Positions 40,073 through 49,280 of a DNA stretch of 64,000 nt are shown piece after piece; the first letter of the stretch is position 1; each line of letters opens with the position of its first letter. Under the pieces are notes generated by a model. It did not search any database. It saw only the letters and a program-made list of their open reading frames with translations, and had not been told where the DNA came from. This DNA is from Cohnella hashimotonis (GTDB lineage: Bacteria > Bacillota > Bacilli > Paenibacillales > Paenibacillaceae), in the NCBI RefSeq assembly GCF_030014955.1, contig NZ_JAGRPV010000001.1, positions 3,472,001 to 3,536,000 on the forward strand, read 5' to 3'. Position numbers and translations under genes: made by a program.

Positions 40073-40227
40073 TCGGTTCACCTTTTTTCATTCATTTAAT
40101 TGCATTAATTATTGTCATTAAATATGCGGCTGGTACCAGGCGACCTTCCTTATCGAAAAACGCCGCAAGAATCGAAAACAGCAGCAAGATTACGATAAAG
40201 AAAACCTATAGCATCGCACATCCGCTC

Positions 40228-41073
40228 CTACTCAACGTCGAAGTTAAAATACGTTTTCGGATAAGGCTCCTTCGCAAGCGTATAATGCCACCATTCCTTG
40301 CTGTAAGCTTTAAAGCCCCGCTTCTCCATTACTTTTTTGAGAAGGTTGCGATTCGCCGTCTGCGCTGCGTCCGCGAGCTTTGCGCCGTGCGCCGATGCAG
40401 GGCCAAGAAAATCGAAGCTGCCGCCCATGTCGACGAGCTTGCCCGTTTTGATGCTTGCAATCGACAGATCGACCGTACTGCCTCTCGAATGCCCCGATTT
40501 ACCGGAGAGATAACCGAGCTTAAACAGCTTGGCCTTGTCGGTGTCCGGATAAAAGATGGCCTTCGTCTTCTGGTCCTTCGGATTCTTCGACCAGCGAATG
40601 AAGTGATCCACCGCTTTTTGCGGACGGTATGCGTCGTAAATAACCAGCTTGTAGCCCTTGTCGGCGAGATCGTCGCCGACTGCCTTCAGCGCCTTGGCGG
40701 CCTGCTGCGTCATGACCGCATATGGCGCCTTGTAACCGTCCACGCGGGCGCCTACGAAGTTGTATTCGCTATAATACCGGATGTCATATTCGGCAGCAGG
40801 GATAACTTCGTCCAGATAGACGAATCCTTTAGGCAGCTTGTTCTTCTTGGCCGGCGGAGACTCGGCCGGCTTGGCGGCTTGAGCGGCCGATGGAGCGACC
40901 GTCGCGGTAGACGCGTGCGCGCTCTTTGCCGGGGCCGCAATCGCGCCGATCCGCGCCGATACGGAGACTGCCGCCGCGGCGGACATGCCGAGCGTACCCG
41001 CTGCGACGGCTAAGGGACCTGCTGCGACTGCCAAGGCAACCGCAGCGAACGGTACGACCCGTTTTATGCGCAT
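40228..41073 (-). CDS. D-alanyl-D-alanine dipeptidase, VanX-like (M15D)
   Basis: A 281-residue secreted zinc peptidase. An Ala/Val-rich signal or anchor ([21 protein letters not shown]) and a low-complexity Ala/Pro/Ser linker precede the M15D domain (about 80-281). The catalytic motif is [13 protein letters not shown] (SxHxxGxxxD), with EWWHYTL supplying the catalytic Glu and third zinc His, and [13 protein letters not shown] as the Arg-containing substrate segment. VanX-type enzymes cleave D-Ala-D-Ala. No vanH, vanA or vanRS genes are nearby, so a role in wall turnover is more likely than glycopeptide resistance. ATG at 41073 after AAGGAG. Confidence 0.88.
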   Translation of the reverse strand: MRIKRVVPFAAVALAVAAGPLAVAAGTLGMSAAAAVSVSARIGAIAAPAKSAHASTATVAPSAAQAAKPAESPPAKKNKLPKGFVYLDEVIPAAEYDIRYYSEYNFVGARVDGYKAPYAVMTQQAAKALKAVGDDLADKGYKLVIYDAYRPQKAVDHFIRWSKNPKDQKTKAIFYPDTDKAKLFKLGYLSGKSGHSRGSTVDLSIASIKTGKLVDMGGSFDFLGPASAHGAKLADAAQTANRNLLKKVMEKRGFKAYSKEWWHYTLAKEPYPKTYFNFDVE

Positions 41074-41218
41074 ACGATAGGACTCCTTCTTCTCGCGATC
41101 GTACCCATCATTATAGCATCAATCCATCGCGGAAAAAGAACGAGTTGTTGCAGCTTGCAAAGCGACGGGTATACCTTTTGGTGTAAAACCAACTAGCGAT
41201 TCAAAGGAGCGATTGAAT

Positions 41219-42052
41219 ATGGCTAACGCTGCACAAGTCGGAGCCGGTAACGGCGATCTTGCAGGTGGCGATCTTGCAGGTAAGGTAGCGCTGGTCACCG
41301 GCGCAGCGTCGGGGATCGGCCTTGCGTCGGCCGTCAGGCTGGCCCGCGACGGCGCGAAAGTAGCGCTCCTCGGACGAGGCGGCGACGACGAGCTGGACCA
41401 GGCGGTACGAAAGATTGCCGAAGCCGGCGGCGAAGCGATCGCGGTCGAAGCCGACATCTCCGTCGAAGCCGAGATGCAAGCAGCGGTGCAGAAAGTGCTC
41501 GATACCTGGAGCCGACTCGACATCGTCATCGCCAATGCCGGCGTCAACGGCGTCTTGCTGCCGATCGAAGACATGGGCATGGACGATTGGAGCACCACAA
41601 TCGGCATTAATCTGACCGGCACGTTCCTTACGGTCAAGCATGCGGTGCCGGCGCTCAAAAAGCAGGGCGGCAGCATCGTCATTACGAGCTCCATTAACGG
41701 CAATCGCGTATTTTCCAACTTCGGCTTCAGCGCCTACAGCACGTCCAAAGCAGGGCAGGTCGCCTTTATGCAGATGGCGGCGCTTGAACTGGCCAAGTAC
41801 GGCATCCGCGTCAACGCGATTTGTCCTGGCGCGATCGAGACCAACATCGAGGAAAACACGGATCGCCGACCCGAAGTCGACGAAATCGCCATACCGGTGG
41901 AATTTCCCGAGGGCGACCAGCCGCTGAGGCACAAGCCCGGAAGCGCCAAGCAGGTCGCCAGCCTCGTCAAGTTTCTCGCTTCCGAAGAGTCTTCGCATAT
42001 AACCGGTACGCCGATCTACATCGACGGGGCCGAATCCCTCATACACGGTTGA
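41219..42052 (+). CDS. Short-chain dehydrogenase/reductase
   Basis: A 277-residue classical SDR. It has a Rossmann motif GKVALVTGAASGIGLASAV, NAGVNG, catalytic Ser in SIVITSSINGN and YSTSKAG (YxxxK), with the C-terminal SHITGTPIYIDGAESLIHG. Residues after the second strand (LLGRGGDDEL) suggest NADPH rather than NADH, which is only a guess. ATG at 41219 lies 9 bp after AAGGAG. It stands alone, divergent from the VanX-like gene. Confidence 0.88.
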   Translation: MANAAQVGAGNGDLAGGDLAGKVALVTGAASGIGLASAVRLARDGAKVALLGRGGDDELDQAVRKIAEAGGEAIAVEADISVEAEMQAAVQKVLDTWSRLDIVIANAGVNGVLLPIEDMGMDDWSTTIGINLTGTFLTVKHAVPALKKQGGSIVITSSINGNRVFSNFGFSAYSTSKAGQVAFMQMAALELAKYGIRVNAICPGAIETNIEENTDRRPEVDEIAIPVEFPEGDQPLRHKPGSAKQVASLVKFLASEESSHITGTPIYIDGAESLIHG

Positions 42053-42139
42053 TCCCAGGTTGATCGCCCGGAGGTAAAATTCGTTCTAGCCAGCCCAGTC
42101 CGACTGCCGCAAACATACCAGCCAAAGAAGGTGCGCGTC

Positions 42140-43888
42140 ATGCAGCTCGAATGCTTCTATCATTCCCCGCGCAGCAACTGGGCTTATTCCTATGACAAGG
42201 ATTCCTTTCATCTGCGAGTGAGGACCAAGCGCGACGATGTCGACCACGTCGTCGCCATTACCGGCGACAAGTACGATTGGAAACATTATCATCACGATTG
42301 CGCCATGGAGAAAATCGCCAGCGACAGCCTGTTCGACTATTGGGAGTGCGAAGTCAAACCAGAACGCAAGCGGTTTTCTTACGGCTTCAAGCTGACGTCC
42401 GGCGACGATCGGGTATGGATGATCGAATCAGGGATTTTCCGCGAGGAGCCTTATCCGCCCGGCGGGTATTACGAGATGCCGTTCATCCACGAGATCGATA
42501 TCTTCAAACCGCCCGAATGGGCGAAGTCCGCCGTCTTCTATCAGATCATGCCCGACCGGTTCGCCAATGGCGATCCGTCCAACGATCCCGAAGGCGTCCT
42601 CCCCTGGGGAGACAAGCCGACTCGCGAAAGCCACTTCGGGGGCGATCTTCAGGGCATCATCGACCGCATCGATTATTTGACCGAGCTCGGCGTGACCGCG
42701 ATCTATTTGACGCCGGTCTTCGAGTCTCCCAGCAATCATAAATACGATACGATAGATTATCGAAAAGTAGACCCGCATTTCGGCGATGCGAGAACGCTCA
42801 AGAAGCTCGTCGACGTCGCGCACGCCAAAGGCATCCGCATCGTGCTCGACGCGGTATTCAACCACACGAGCGTCGATTTTCCGCCCTTTAAGGACATTGT
42901 CAAACACGGCGAGAAATCCAAATTCAAGCACTGGTATCATATTTACGATTATCCCGTTCGGATCGAGGAAGGCAACCCGAACTACGATACGTTCGGCTTT
43001 TTCGCCCAGATGCCCAAGCTCAACACGGCCCATCCGGAGGTCAAAAACTATCTGCTCGGCGTTGCCGAATACTGGCTCAAGGAGGTCGGCATCGACGGCT
43101 GGCGTCTGGATGTCGCCAACGAGATCGACCACTCGTTCTGGCGGGACTTCCGGCGGACGGTCAAGAGCATTAATCCGGAAGCTTACATCATCGGCGAGGT
43201 ATGGTCCGACTCGCTTCGCTGGCTGCTCGGCGACCAGTTCGATTCGGTCATGAATTATCCGTTCGCCGACCGCGTGAACGAATTTTTCAGTCCGGGCGAT
43301 GCCGATGCCGGAGACTTTGCGAACAAAATCAACCATGTCCTCATGCGTTACCCGCAGCAAACGAACGAAGTCGTCTTCAACATGCTGAGCAGCCACGACA
43401 CGCCCCGCATTTTGACGATGATGGGATCGGACAAGCGCAGGCTAAAGCTGGCGATCGTGTTTTTGCTCACCTTTATCGGAACCCCCTGCATCTTCTACGG
43501 CGACGAAGTCGGACTGGCCGGCGACGGAGATCCGGATTGCCGCAAATGCATGGAATGGGACTTCGAACGCCAGGATCGCGAGCTGTTCGATTTTTACAGG
43601 CTGCTGATCGATCTGCGCAAATCGAATGAGGTGCTTCGTTCCGGACGCTTTCGCTTTCTAAAGGTCGAAGCCGGCGACAGCGCGGTCGTCTATGAACGCA
43701 TCGACGCGGGCAAGCATTTCACCATATGGATGAACAACTCTGACGAAGAGAAGGTGCTCTCCCACCCGATCGTCGCCGACGACTGGATCGACGCGCTGAG
43801 CGGCGAGCCGGTCAAGCCGGAGGACGGATGGATGCGCATCGGGCTGGAGCCGCTCGGATACCGGATTTTAAGCCGTACGATCGAATGA
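42140..43888 (+). CDS. GH13 alpha-amylase family enzyme (neopullulanase/cyclomaltodextrinase-like)
   Basis: A 582-residue intracellular GH13_20-type enzyme. An N-terminal CBM34-like domain (about 1-120; FHLRVRTKRDDVDHVV) is followed by the catalytic barrel. Conserved regions are DAVFNHTS (region I), GWRLDVANEID (nucleophile Asp), IIGEVWSD (acid/base Glu) and LSSHDTPR (third Asp). There is no signal peptide, so it should act on imported maltodextrins or cyclodextrins. ATG at 42140 after AAGGTG. Terminator downstream; glgC follows separately, which hints at glycogen or maltodextrin metabolism. Confidence 0.92.
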   Translation: MQLECFYHSPRSNWAYSYDKDSFHLRVRTKRDDVDHVVAITGDKYDWKHYHHDCAMEKIASDSLFDYWECEVKPERKRFSYGFKLTSGDDRVWMIESGIFREEPYPPGGYYEMPFIHEIDIFKPPEWAKSAVFYQIMPDRFANGDPSNDPEGVLPWGDKPTRESHFGGDLQGIIDRIDYLTELGVTAIYLTPVFESPSNHKYDTIDYRKVDPHFGDARTLKKLVDVAHAKGIRIVLDAVFNHTSVDFPPFKDIVKHGEKSKFKHWYHIYDYPVRIEEGNPNYDTFGFFAQMPKLNTAHPEVKNYLLGVAEYWLKEVGIDGWRLDVANEIDHSFWRDFRRTVKSINPEAYIIGEVWSDSLRWLLGDQFDSVMNYPFADRVNEFFSPGDADAGDFANKINHVLMRYPQQTNEVVFNMLSSHDTPRILTMMGSDKRRLKLAIVFLLTFIGTPCIFYGDEVGLAGDGDPDCRKCMEWDFERQDRELFDFYRLLIDLRKSNEVLRSGRFRFLKVEAGDSAVVYERIDAGKHFTIWMNNSDEEKVLSHPIVADDWIDALSGEPVKPEDGWMRIGLEPLGYRILSRTIE

Positions 43889-43900
43889 TTTTCATACCGG

Positions 43901-43935
43901 GATATCTGCATCGCTGATGCAGGTATCTTTTTTTC
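43901..43935 (+). terminator. Terminator of the GH13 gene
   Basis: GATATCTGCATC pairs with GATGCAGGTATC (one wobble), loop GCT, followed by seven or more T residues. Confidence 0.9.
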
Positions 43936-44049
43936 GGACACATGATGTTCACAATTGAAAAAAAAGTTCGAGTTTCAAGTAATATATGCGCTGGTTAATA
44001 ACTATCTATGATTGATCTGGCAGTCATTTTCAAGGAGGAAGAGCAGAGG

Positions 44050-45279
44050 ATGAGCAAGCAAAAGGTTCTAGCCATGCTATTAGCCGGAGGGGAAGGCAAA
44101 CGGCTGCACCCGTTAACGCAGCAATGGGCCAAACCGGCCGTACCTTTCGGTGGAAAACAACGTATCATCGATTTTCCGATCAGCAACTGCTTAAACTCCT
44201 TCATCGATAATATCGGCATCGTCACGCAATATCGGGCGGATTCCATTCACCAATATTTGAGCGAAGCGAAAACATGGAGCGCCGGTCCGCGCGCGCAGCG
44301 CGGCCAAACCTTGCTGCCGGCCGACCGACTCGGCGGCGAAGGCTACATAGGAACAGCCGACGCCATTTATCAAAATATAGATTATATCGACAGCCATGCC
44401 CCCGAGGACGTCCTGATCCTCTCCGGCGATCATATTTATCAAATGGACTATTCCCCCCTTCTTGCCGCTCACCGTAATAGCGGCGCCAGCGCGACGATCG
44501 TTGTCAAAAATGTCGCCTGGGAAGAAGCGAGCCGGTTCGGCATCATGAGCACGGACGATCATGGCCGTATCGTCGACTTCGCCGAGAAGCCTGCCGTGCC
44601 GAAGAGCAACCTCGCTTCGATGGGCGTTTACGTGTTCCGTTGGAGCGACCTGCGCCGGCTCTTGCTTCAGGACGCGGCGGACCCCGCTTCCTCGCACGAC
44701 TTCGGCAAAGACGTGATCCCGCAAATGCTCGCAAGCAGCGAGTCGCTCCATGCTTACAAGTTTGAAGGCTACTGGCGCGATGTCGGCACGATCGACAGCC
44801 TCTGGGAAGCCAATATGGACCTGCTCGACGGCGCCGTCCACATCGGAACGCCAGAGTGGCCGATGAACGCTTCGTCCCTGTCGTCGGTCGTGCACTTCTC
44901 GTCCGGCCTCCATGCGCAAATCCGTGGCTCGCTCATTCACCAGGGCGTCGCTGCCCGCGGCGAGATCGACCGCTCCGTCATTTCTATCGGCAGCCAACTC
45001 GGCATGAACAGTCAGATCCGCGACAGCGTCGTCATGCCGCACGCGATTATCGGCAAGCATGCGAAAATCAACCGTGCGATCATCGGAGAAGGCGCCATTA
45101 TCGAGGATTACGCGGTGGTCGGCGACGGTTCGGACATCGTCGTCATCGCCCCGGGCGAGCGCGTCAAGGCCAACGTGTTCATGGCTCCGGCTTTCGACCG
45201 CATCAAGGATATGAAGGATCGCATCGTAGGCGTCGGCAAGCTCGACCAGCCGGCCGTGCTGCTTACGATCGCCGAGTAA
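44050..45279 (+). CDS. glgC: Glucose-1-phosphate adenylyltransferase
   Basis: A 409-residue ADP-glucose pyrophosphorylase for glycogen synthesis. The nucleotide-binding loop is [16 protein letters not shown], with [30 protein letters not shown] (catalytic Asp) and FAEKPA motifs. The left-handed beta-helix tail ([23 protein letters not shown]) ends the protein. No glgD, glgA, glgB or glgP lies in the window, so the rest of the pathway is elsewhere. ATG at 44050 has AAGGAGG 11 bp upstream. A strong terminator follows. Confidence 0.94.
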   Translation: MSKQKVLAMLLAGGEGKRLHPLTQQWAKPAVPFGGKQRIIDFPISNCLNSFIDNIGIVTQYRADSIHQYLSEAKTWSAGPRAQRGQTLLPADRLGGEGYIGTADAIYQNIDYIDSHAPEDVLILSGDHIYQMDYSPLLAAHRNSGASATIVVKNVAWEEASRFGIMSTDDHGRIVDFAEKPAVPKSNLASMGVYVFRWSDLRRLLLQDAADPASSHDFGKDVIPQMLASSESLHAYKFEGYWRDVGTIDSLWEANMDLLDGAVHIGTPEWPMNASSLSSVVHFSSGLHAQIRGSLIHQGVAARGEIDRSVISIGSQLGMNSQIRDSVVMPHAIIGKHAKINRAIIGEGAIIEDYAVVGDGSDIVVIAPGERVKANVFMAPAFDRIKDMKDRIVGVGKLDQPAVLLTIAE

Positions 45280-45291
45280 TCGCCGATCAGG

Positions 45292-45332
45292 AAAGGAAGG
45301 CGGGCTCCCGCACGGGGGCCCGCCTTCCTTTT
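45292..45332. terminator. Bidirectional terminator between glgC and the EAL gene
   Basis: AAAGGAAGGCGGGC pairs with GCCCGCCTTCCTTT around a GC-rich loop, followed by TTTTG. It separates convergent genes. Confidence 0.92.
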
Positions 45333-45343
45333 GTCCTGCACCT

Positions 45344-46336
45344 CTATTGGCTGGATGCCGGCACGATCGGCTCCGGCCTGCCCCACAAGTAACCTTGAAA
45401 CAGCTGGTATCCGAGCGACAGGAGCCAGCGATAATCCTCCTCGCGCTCGATGCCTTCCGCCAGGGGTACGGCGCCGACTTGCAGCGCCGTCCGGAGCAGC
45501 TCGCCGGCCATCCGCTGCTTGATAGGGTCTTCGCTAACGCCGTCCGCAGCCCCCCGGTCCAGCTTCATATAGTGAGGCCTGATCTCGCGCAGCAGTTCCG
45601 GCGTATTGAAGCCCGCCCCCACATCGTCCAGCGCGTAGCTGAAGCCTTGCTCGGTGTAATAAGACAATATCGACTTCAGATGCGCCAGGTCCTCGACCTG
45701 CTCGCTTTCCACCACTTCAAACACGAATTTCGACGCATCCAGGCCAAGCTCGCGCGTCAGCGCCGTCGTAGACCGCAGGCAATGCTGCGGTGAATAGATC
45801 GACGTCGGAATAAAGTTGATAAATACTTTTCCCTGCAAATGAACGGCGCTCCGCACGGCGGCCATGCGGCACATCCGATCGAGCGCATACAGCCGGTTGC
45901 GCCGCTTGGCGGCCCCGAACACTTCTGCCGGAGACAGCAGCTTGCCGTCTTCCGCCCGAAATCTCGCCAGCACCTCGTAGCCGAAAATGTCGCCGTCCGC
46001 GCTCATGATCGGCTGAGCGTACGGCACGACGCGCTCCTCCGCGATCACGCCTTCGACCCATTGCTCCCGCAGTTCTTCCGGCAGCGACGTAAACGGTCTC
46101 CACTCGCCCTCGTTCACACGGTAGGCCATCGATGCCGGATTCATATGATCGAGACAAAAATCGTAAAAATCGGCAACAGCGTTTTCCCGCATCAATATCG
46201 CGTCCGATTTGCTCTGCTTGGGCGCGCCGCGCTCCGCCAGAAACCTGACGATCTCGCCAGCTACGGCTTCGTTCGCGGGATCGGCGAGCCGTATTTCGTA
46301 CAGGGGCTCCCCCGCCATACACTGTCGGCAACTCAT
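45344..46336 (-). CDS. EAL-domain cyclic-di-GMP phosphodiesterase
   Basis: A 330-residue protein with a C-terminal EAL domain (about 95-325) that should hydrolyse c-di-GMP. Catalytic and metal residues look intact: YEVLARF (E-x-L), INFIPTS (Asn), FEVVESE (Glu), YALDDVGAGFN (Asp-Asp), YMKLDR (Lys), AEGIE (Glu) and FQGYLWGRP (Gln). The N-terminal 90 residues start with a CRQC motif and are not a recognised sensor. No GGDEF or transmembrane segment is present. ATG at 46336 with GAAGGAAG upstream. Single gene. Confidence 0.88.
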   Translation of the reverse strand: MSCRQCMAGEPLYEIRLADPANEAVAGEIVRFLAERGAPKQSKSDAILMRENAVADFYDFCLDHMNPASMAYRVNEGEWRPFTSLPEELREQWVEGVIAEERVVPYAQPIMSADGDIFGYEVLARFRAEDGKLLSPAEVFGAAKRRNRLYALDRMCRMAAVRSAVHLQGKVFINFIPTSIYSPQHCLRSTTALTRELGLDASKFVFEVVESEQVEDLAHLKSILSYYTEQGFSYALDDVGAGFNTPELLREIRPHYMKLDRGAADGVSEDPIKQRMAGELLRTALQVGAVPLAEGIEREEDYRWLLSLGYQLFQGYLWGRPEPIVPASSQ

Positions 46337-46444
46337 CTGCACACTTCCTTCGATGTCAAGCGGGATTAAGGTCCGATGCTATACATTCGCCGCATGCGTC
46401 TTTATTCCTACTTATTAAAGCGAAAGTTCTGAAAACAGAAAATA

Positions 46445-46478
46445 AAAGACAGCCATGGACTGTCTTCTGGCTGTCTTT
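46445..46478 (-). terminator. Terminator of the flavin monooxygenase gene
   Basis: AAAGACAGCC pairs with GGCTGTCTTT, and the minus strand continues TTTTATTTTC. It lies 24 bp past the stop codon. Confidence 0.8.
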
Positions 46479-46502
46479 GCGTCTTCCATATGCGCAGTTC
46501 GT

Positions 46503-47756
46503 CTAAGCACGCGGCACTTGAAGCTCAGCGAACAGCCGCCCCATCTCGCGATCGATATCGCTTGGCTCGTTAGTGTAGTTGTACATGCCCAGAAAGGTAC
46601 GCGTCGCCCGTTCGTCCGTTCCGATCAGTCGATAAGCGCCGAGCAGCTCCGGCGGTATCGGCGCATTGCGGGTCATCTGGCAGCCGATCTCAAATCGGCT
46701 TCTCAGCTTTGCCTGCATGCCGTCCTCGTACCTGGCGGCCATTTCTTCCCAAGCTTGAAGCCATTCCGCAGGCCGGTACGCGGATAGCGTACTTGCGAGC
46801 AGCCCCGCCCCGAATACCGCGTCGTGAATGCCTTGACCGACCGCCGGATCCTTGAAGGAGAAGGCGTCTCCGATCAGGGACCAGCCCCTGCCCATGCCCG
46901 CGTGCCAGTCGTTATCGTAGCCCAGCAGCGCGCGTATGCGTCCCGCAAACGACGCGCTCCGCAGCCGATCGGGAAAATCCGTCGCGGAAAACCCTTCTTC
47001 GGCCAATGCGCGAAGTCCTTGTTCGGGTTCGGTGCGCAGCCTTTCGATTCGCTCGGTGTCGCTTAGCGGGAACATAAAGCCGAGAACGTATTGCGCATCG
47101 CTCGTCGGGAAAGCGATAGCGAGCTTGTCGCCCTGCTTGTAAAACTCTACGAAGCGCTCCTCCCCTTGCACGTAACCGTCAACATAGGCGACGTAAGAAG
47201 CATAGTCGGTCGGCACGACCAATCGCCGGACTGCGCCTGTCCACTGTCGGACGGAAGACCGGCGACCGTCCGCGCCCACGACAAGCGGGGCGGAAAAAGA
47301 CAGCACCTGCCCCTCTTTAGTGACGCCGGTCACGCCGGTAACCTCTCCGCCTAAGCCGCGTATGAGAGCGGTCGCCCTGAATCCGCTCATCGCCGTCACG
47401 CCCGGCTGAGCGCGCGCATGCCGGAATAAAATGTCGTCGATGTATTTTCGTTTTACGCACAGACAGCCGTCGATGCCGTCCACCGCCGGGAAGCGTCCGT
47501 CGATAATCGCGCCCTCAAAGTTGATATGCGCCCTGTCGTATAGAGGCGTCCCCGTTGCCAGAAGTTCGTCCAGCACGCCCATTTCCCTGAATTTGGACAG
47601 CGTGTTCGCGTACACGTTGTGCGTAGATAAGGTGTCGCTCGGAAATTCGGCGCGGTCGAGCAGCAGCGTTCGCAGCCCCAGCCGGGACAGCTCCCACGCC
47701 AGCGTGGCACCTGCAATTCTCGCTCCAACGATGATAACGTCGTATGACGCGTTCAT
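46503..47756 (-). CDS. FAD-dependent monooxygenase/oxidoreductase
   Basis: A 417-residue flavoprotein of the geranylgeranyl-reductase/aromatic-hydroxylase (group A) superfamily. The N-terminal FAD motif is DVIIVGARIAGATLAWELSRLG, with ADGRRSSVRQ (DG motif) and LIGDAFSFKDPAVGQGIHDA (GD motif) completing the FAD site. A substrate is not predictable. It faces an MFS exporter across 201 bp, so the two may handle the same compound. ATG at 47756 after GAGGAGGGATGG. Terminator downstream. Confidence 0.85.
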   Translation of the reverse strand: MNASYDVIIVGARIAGATLAWELSRLGLRTLLLDRAEFPSDTLSTHNVYANTLSKFREMGVLDELLATGTPLYDRAHINFEGAIIDGRFPAVDGIDGCLCVKRKYIDDILFRHARAQPGVTAMSGFRATALIRGLGGEVTGVTGVTKEGQVLSFSAPLVVGADGRRSSVRQWTGAVRRLVVPTDYASYVAYVDGYVQGEERFVEFYKQGDKLAIAFPTSDAQYVLGFMFPLSDTERIERLRTEPEQGLRALAEEGFSATDFPDRLRSASFAGRIRALLGYDNDWHAGMGRGWSLIGDAFSFKDPAVGQGIHDAVFGAGLLASTLSAYRPAEWLQAWEEMAARYEDGMQAKLRSRFEIGCQMTRNAPIPPELLGAYRLIGTDERATRTFLGMYNYTNEPSDIDREMGRLFAELQVPRA

Positions 47757-47957
47757 CCCATCCCTCCTCTTCTGCCTTGTCGGGAAGAGTATAGCGCCGG
47801 CCTGCGTCATGACGACAGTTACGGCGGTCACCGGATTCGTCATGTGACCAAGAGGGCCGTACGAAGCAGTCTCACTGGCGGACGTCGATTTCCGGTCTTC
47901 CCCTCGCCGACCCGCTCGGTTACAGTAGAAGGACGGTTAACGAATGGAGGCTATATT

Positions 47958-49205
47958 TTGAAAATGTCGTTATCGATGGAACGAAACCTCGCCGCGCAGC
48001 AGCGCCCGATTGCCGCCAGAGACCATGTGGTGTTCGCGGCCGCGATGCTGTTGTACTGGGCGACCATGTATATTTACGTACCGATATTGACGCCTTTTCT
48101 GGAGGATCGCGGCCTTCCGCTAGGCACGATCGGTTTGATCGTCGGCAGTTACGGCTTGACTCAGGTGCTCATCCGCTTCCCGCTCGGCCTTTATTCGGAC
48201 CGCCTTAGCAGGCGCAAGCCTTTTTTGTTCGCCGGCATGGCAGCAGGCCTTCTCAGTTGCGCTTTGTTTCTATATGTAGGCGGTTGGGCCGGTCCGCTAT
48301 CCGGGAGGCTTGTCGCCGGCATTTGCGCATCGACCTGGGTGCCTTTTACCGTACTTTACGCCTCGTACTATCCGCCGTCGCAATCCGGCAAAGCCATGAG
48401 CACGCTGAGCTTTCTGACGGTAGTCGGACAATTGGCCGGCATGACTTTAAGCGGATATCTGGCCGGAGCCGGCGGGTGGAACGCCGCTTTCGCGGCAGGC
48501 ATTTTTATCGCGGCCGCAGGCGGCGCGCTCGTTGCCTTCGTCCGCGAGCCGCGCTTGACCTCAACGGCCGTATTGCAAAGCGGATCGAATAGCGGATTGC
48601 GCGGCGAAGCAAGCGGCAAAAGACCGGCGCTTGCGCTCCTGCGCGACTCGCGTCAGCTGCACATCGTCTCGTTGCTGTCGTTACTCGCCCACTGCGTGCT
48701 TTTCATTACGATGTTCGGCTTTACGCCGCTGCAAGCCGTTGAATATGGCGCCGGGAAAAACGGTCTCACCGGACTGGTCGTCGCCTTTATGGTTCCGCAT
48801 GCTCTTGTGTCCCTATGGACCGGCCGCTATATCGCCCCTCGCTTCGGTACGCGGCGCGTGCTGATCGGCGGCTTCCTGCTGGCTTCCATCTGCACGGCGC
48901 TCATTCCGTTCAGCGGGAATTACGTCGGCCTTCTGATCACGCAGGCGGTCAACGGCATCGCGCAGGGCCTGTATTTGCCGCTGCTGCTTGGCCTCGCCAT
49001 CAAGGACATTCGGCCTTCGGAACGCGCTACGGCAATGGGATTCTACCAATCCGTGTACGCCATCGGCATGTTCGCCGGACCGTATCTGGCCGGTTGGCTG
49101 AATGCGGGAGGCGGACTGGAGGCCGGCTTCGCGTTCGGGGCCGCGATCGCCGTCCTTGCTGCTCTTATCGCACGATTTGGCATAAAGCCGGAGCGCGCCG
49201 CTTAG
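47958..49205 (+). CDS. MFS transporter
   Basis: A 415-residue, 12-helix major facilitator. The motif between helices 2 and 3 (FPLGLYSDRLSRRKPFLFAG) is the MFS signature, and a second copy in the C-terminal half (SLWTGRYIAPRFGTRRVLIGG) shows the internal duplication. FVREPRL begins the central cytoplasmic loop. It resembles drug or metabolite exporters. A TTG at 47958 lies 7 bp after GGAGG and is taken as the start; ATG at 47964 is the alternative. Divergent from the flavin monooxygenase gene. Confidence 0.85.
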   Translation: MKMSLSMERNLAAQQRPIAARDHVVFAAAMLLYWATMYIYVPILTPFLEDRGLPLGTIGLIVGSYGLTQVLIRFPLGLYSDRLSRRKPFLFAGMAAGLLSCALFLYVGGWAGPLSGRLVAGICASTWVPFTVLYASYYPPSQSGKAMSTLSFLTVVGQLAGMTLSGYLAGAGGWNAAFAAGIFIAAAGGALVAFVREPRLTSTAVLQSGSNSGLRGEASGKRPALALLRDSRQLHIVSLLSLLAHCVLFITMFGFTPLQAVEYGAGKNGLTGLVVAFMVPHALVSLWTGRYIAPRFGTRRVLIGGFLLASICTALIPFSGNYVGLLITQAVNGIAQGLYLPLLLGLAIKDIRPSERATAMGFYQSVYAIGMFAGPYLAGWLNAGGGLEAGFAFGAAIAVLAALIARFGIKPERAA

Positions 49206-49280
49206 ATCATTTCTAAGTCTTGCGCCGCCAAAGACTTGGACCGACGATAAGTTGTACGGATGACGCCCGCCAAACATGCC

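Noticed and set aside
40084..40227. Possible tiny membrane protein downstream of the VanX-like gene (minus frame reading FFIVILLLFSILAAFFDKEG)
   Set aside because: The hydrophobic frame is preceded immediately by an in-frame TAG and has no start codon with a ribosome site, so it is at most a decayed YjcZ-like gene.
40228..41073. Vancomycin resistance gene
   Set aside because: The protein is VanX-like, but no ligase, dehydrogenase or vanRS lies nearby. Chromosomal M15D dipeptidases are common in wall turnover.
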